A stretch of 64,000 nucleotides of DNA from Sphaerisporangium album (lineage in GTDB: Bacteria > Actinomycetota > Actinomycetes > Streptosporangiales > Streptosporangiaceae), in NCBI RefSeq assembly GCF_003323745.1, contig NZ_QOIL01000006.1, positions 248,001-312,000 of the forward strand, read 5' to 3'. The notes below the pieces were generated by a model. It saw only the letters and a program-made list of their open reading frames with translations. It did not search any database and was not told where the DNA came from. A program made the position numbers and the translations under genes. This document shows positions 62,827 through 64,000 of the stretch, one piece after another (position 1 is the first letter of the stretch; the number at the start of each line of letters is the position of its first letter).

Positions 62827-64000
62827 ACGCCGCCCGCTCTGGAGGAAATCGGCAGAGTGAGGATCATAGTCAAGCCGCCTCCCGGCGTCTCCTCGGGGAG
62901 GAGGGTGCCTCCCATCGCTTCCGTCAGCCCCCGCGCGAGGGCCAGGCCGAGGCCGACCCCGGTGTGGTCGCCGCGGTCGCCGAGGCGCTGGAACGGCAGG
63001 AACACCCGGTCGTGCTGGTCGGCGGGGATGCCGGGCCCCCTGTCGACGACCCGGATCTCGGCGTACCGCCCGTAGGAGCTGGCCGTGACCAGCACCTTCT
63101 CGCCTCCGGGACTGTACTTGAGGGCGTTGGACACCAGGTTGACCAGGACCCGTTCCAGCAGCGCCGGGTCGGCCACGACCTCGGGAAGCTCGTCGGAGAT
63201 CTCCTCCAGGACGCGCTCGCGCTCGGGCCCGAGGTCGGCGATCACGCGGGGCATGACCTCTTCGAGGCCGATCGGACGCGTGGCGAGGCCGAGGGCGCCC
63301 GCCTGGAGGCGGCTCATGTCCAGCAGGTTGGCGATCAGGCGATCGAGCCGGTCGAGGGACTCGTGGGCGGTGTCAAGGAGCGCGTCGTAGTCGTCCCGGG
63401 TCCAGAGGATGTCGCCGCGCAGGCTGTCCACGGCCGCCTTGGCGGAGGCGAGCGGGGTGCGCAGGTCGTGGCTGACGGCGGCGAGCAGGGCCGTGCGCAT
63501 CTTGTCGGCCTCCTCCAGGGGACGGGCCCGCTCGGCCTCCTCCGTCAGGCGTTGCTGGCGCAGCGCGACGGCCGCCTGGGCGGCGAACGCCTCGACCACC
63601 CGCCGGTCGGCGGCGTCGAGAAGCCGTCCGCCGAGCGCGAGGACGAGGTCCTCTCCCACGTCGACGTCGGTGCCGGCCTGGTCCGGGCACGCGACCGCCG
63701 TACGGTCGCCCGCGGTGGCGACGACGCTCCATGCGCGGGGGTCGGACCGGTCGCCGGCGACGGGCCGCAGCCCGGGAACGCGCTCCAGCAGCGTGACGGC
63801 GGTCAGGCCGAAGGTCTCCCGCAGCCGTTCCAGCAGGGTGGGCAGGGCGGCGTCGCCGCGCAGGACGTGCCCGGCGAGGGTGGACAGCATCTCGGCGTCG
63901 GCCCCCGCCCGCGCCGCCTCGCGGGTGCGGCGGGCGGCGAGGTCGACGACGGCGCTGACCATCACCGCCACGAGCATGTACACCACGAGCGCCAGCGCGT
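62823..64000 (-). CDS. kdpD: KdpD-type sensor histidine kinase, C-terminal part (5' end outside window)
   Basis: The frame is open to the window edge with no stop, so only the last ~390 residues are visible. They include the end of a membrane region (VYMLVAVMVSAVVDLAARR), a GAF domain (about the next 120 residues), and the kinase with the phosphoacceptor His in VSHDLRTPLASAKAAVDSLRGD, the N-box VSNALKYSPGG and G-boxes VVDRGPGIP and GVGLGLALARGLTEAMGG. GAF plus this kinase is the KdpD C-terminal half; the usual N-terminal KdpD and Usp domains would lie outside. It is coupled to kdpE by ATGA. Confidence 0.9.
   Translation of the reverse strand, partial: ALALVVYMLVAVMVSAVVDLAARRTREAARAGADAEMLSTLAGHVLRGDAALPTLLERLRETFGLTAVTLLERVPGLRPVAGDRSDPRAWSVVATAGDRTAVACPDQAGTDVDVGEDLVLALGGRLLDAADRRVVEAFAAQAAVALRQQRLTEEAERARPLEEADKMRTALLAAVSHDLRTPLASAKAAVDSLRGDILWTRDDYDALLDTAHESLDRLDRLIANLLDMSRLQAGALGLATRPIGLEEVMPRVIADLGPERERVLEEISDELPEVVADPALLERVLVNLVSNALKYSPGGEKVLVTASSYGRYAEIRVVDRGPGIPADQHDRVFLPFQRLGDRGDHTGVGLGLALARGLTEAMGGTLLPEETPGGGLTMILTLPISSRAGGV

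Noticed and set aside
62158..64000. A potassium-pump operon kdpFABC
   Set aside because: Only the regulator and the kinase end are present; no pump gene in the window.

Overview
The window is very GC-rich DNA with long ORFs, strong GC bias at third codon positions, GTG/TTG starts and GGAGG-type ribosome sites. That fits a filamentous actinomycete. The XRE/DUF397 pair, the Methyltransf_19 gene, the SARP-type regulator, and cellulases with CBM2 modules and CebR operators suggest Streptosporangiales or a relative. This placement is an inference. Both window edges cut genes: an asparagine-synthase-like gene at the left and a kdpD-type histidine kinase at the right. I saw no rRNA, tRNA, CRISPR array, insertion sequence or phage genes.

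Left part (1-31 kb): storage sugars, trehalose and sugar import. treS (930-2618) faces a PadR/ABC-exporter operon across a shared hairpin. A carbohydrate importer follows (6454-11572) with two different solute-binding lipoproteins, two permeases and no ATPase; one permease carries a large inserted extracellular domain. Then come ung, pgm, a Methyltransf_19 protein and an MFS exporter. At 17-20.6 kb sit a photolyase, a thiamine-binding protein, a MerR regulator with a cobalamin-binding-like domain and an ECF sigma factor, resembling the LitR/LitS light-response module. The operon glgX-treY-treZ (26.9-20.7 kb, minus strand) turns glycogen into trehalose, and a giant SARP/AAA regulator (27.1-30.4 kb) lies upstream of it.

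Middle part (30.5-54 kb): secreted polysaccharide degradation. It holds a CBM35-GH8 enzyme, a CBM35-CBM35-FN3-FN3-PQQ sugar dehydrogenase, a GH5-CBM2 cellulase, a CBM2-Ig-GH48 reducing-end cellobiohydrolase and a GH9-CBM3c-CBM2 processive endoglucanase. A LacI-family CebR-like repressor gene overlaps a membrane Ser/Thr kinase gene. Perfect CebR boxes (TGGGAGCGCTCCCA) lie in the promoter of the repressor gene and upstream of the GH48 gene, and a third, 13/14 box lies inside the GH48 signal-peptide codons. A second palindrome type (GAAA-N-TTTC) occurs upstream of the GH5 and GH48 genes. A secreted ice-binding-fold protein with a histidine-rich tail is embedded in the cluster. Interspersed are an acyltransferase-3 protein, an XRE/DUF397 pair, mscL with a C-terminal zinc ribbon, and a luciferase-like monooxygenase.

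Right part (54-64 kb): an NlpC/P60 peptidase, a very large CtpI-like P-type ATPase, a DUF1304 protein, recQ, and a kdpE/kdpD-type two-component pair.

The most distinctive points are the CebR-kinase translational coupling under a CebR operator, the intragenic CebR box, the domain-inserted permease served by two binding proteins, the photolyase/MerR/ECF module with 11-bp direct repeats, the His-tailed ice-binding protein, and a 49-bp identical inverted repeat shared by two CBM35 genes.
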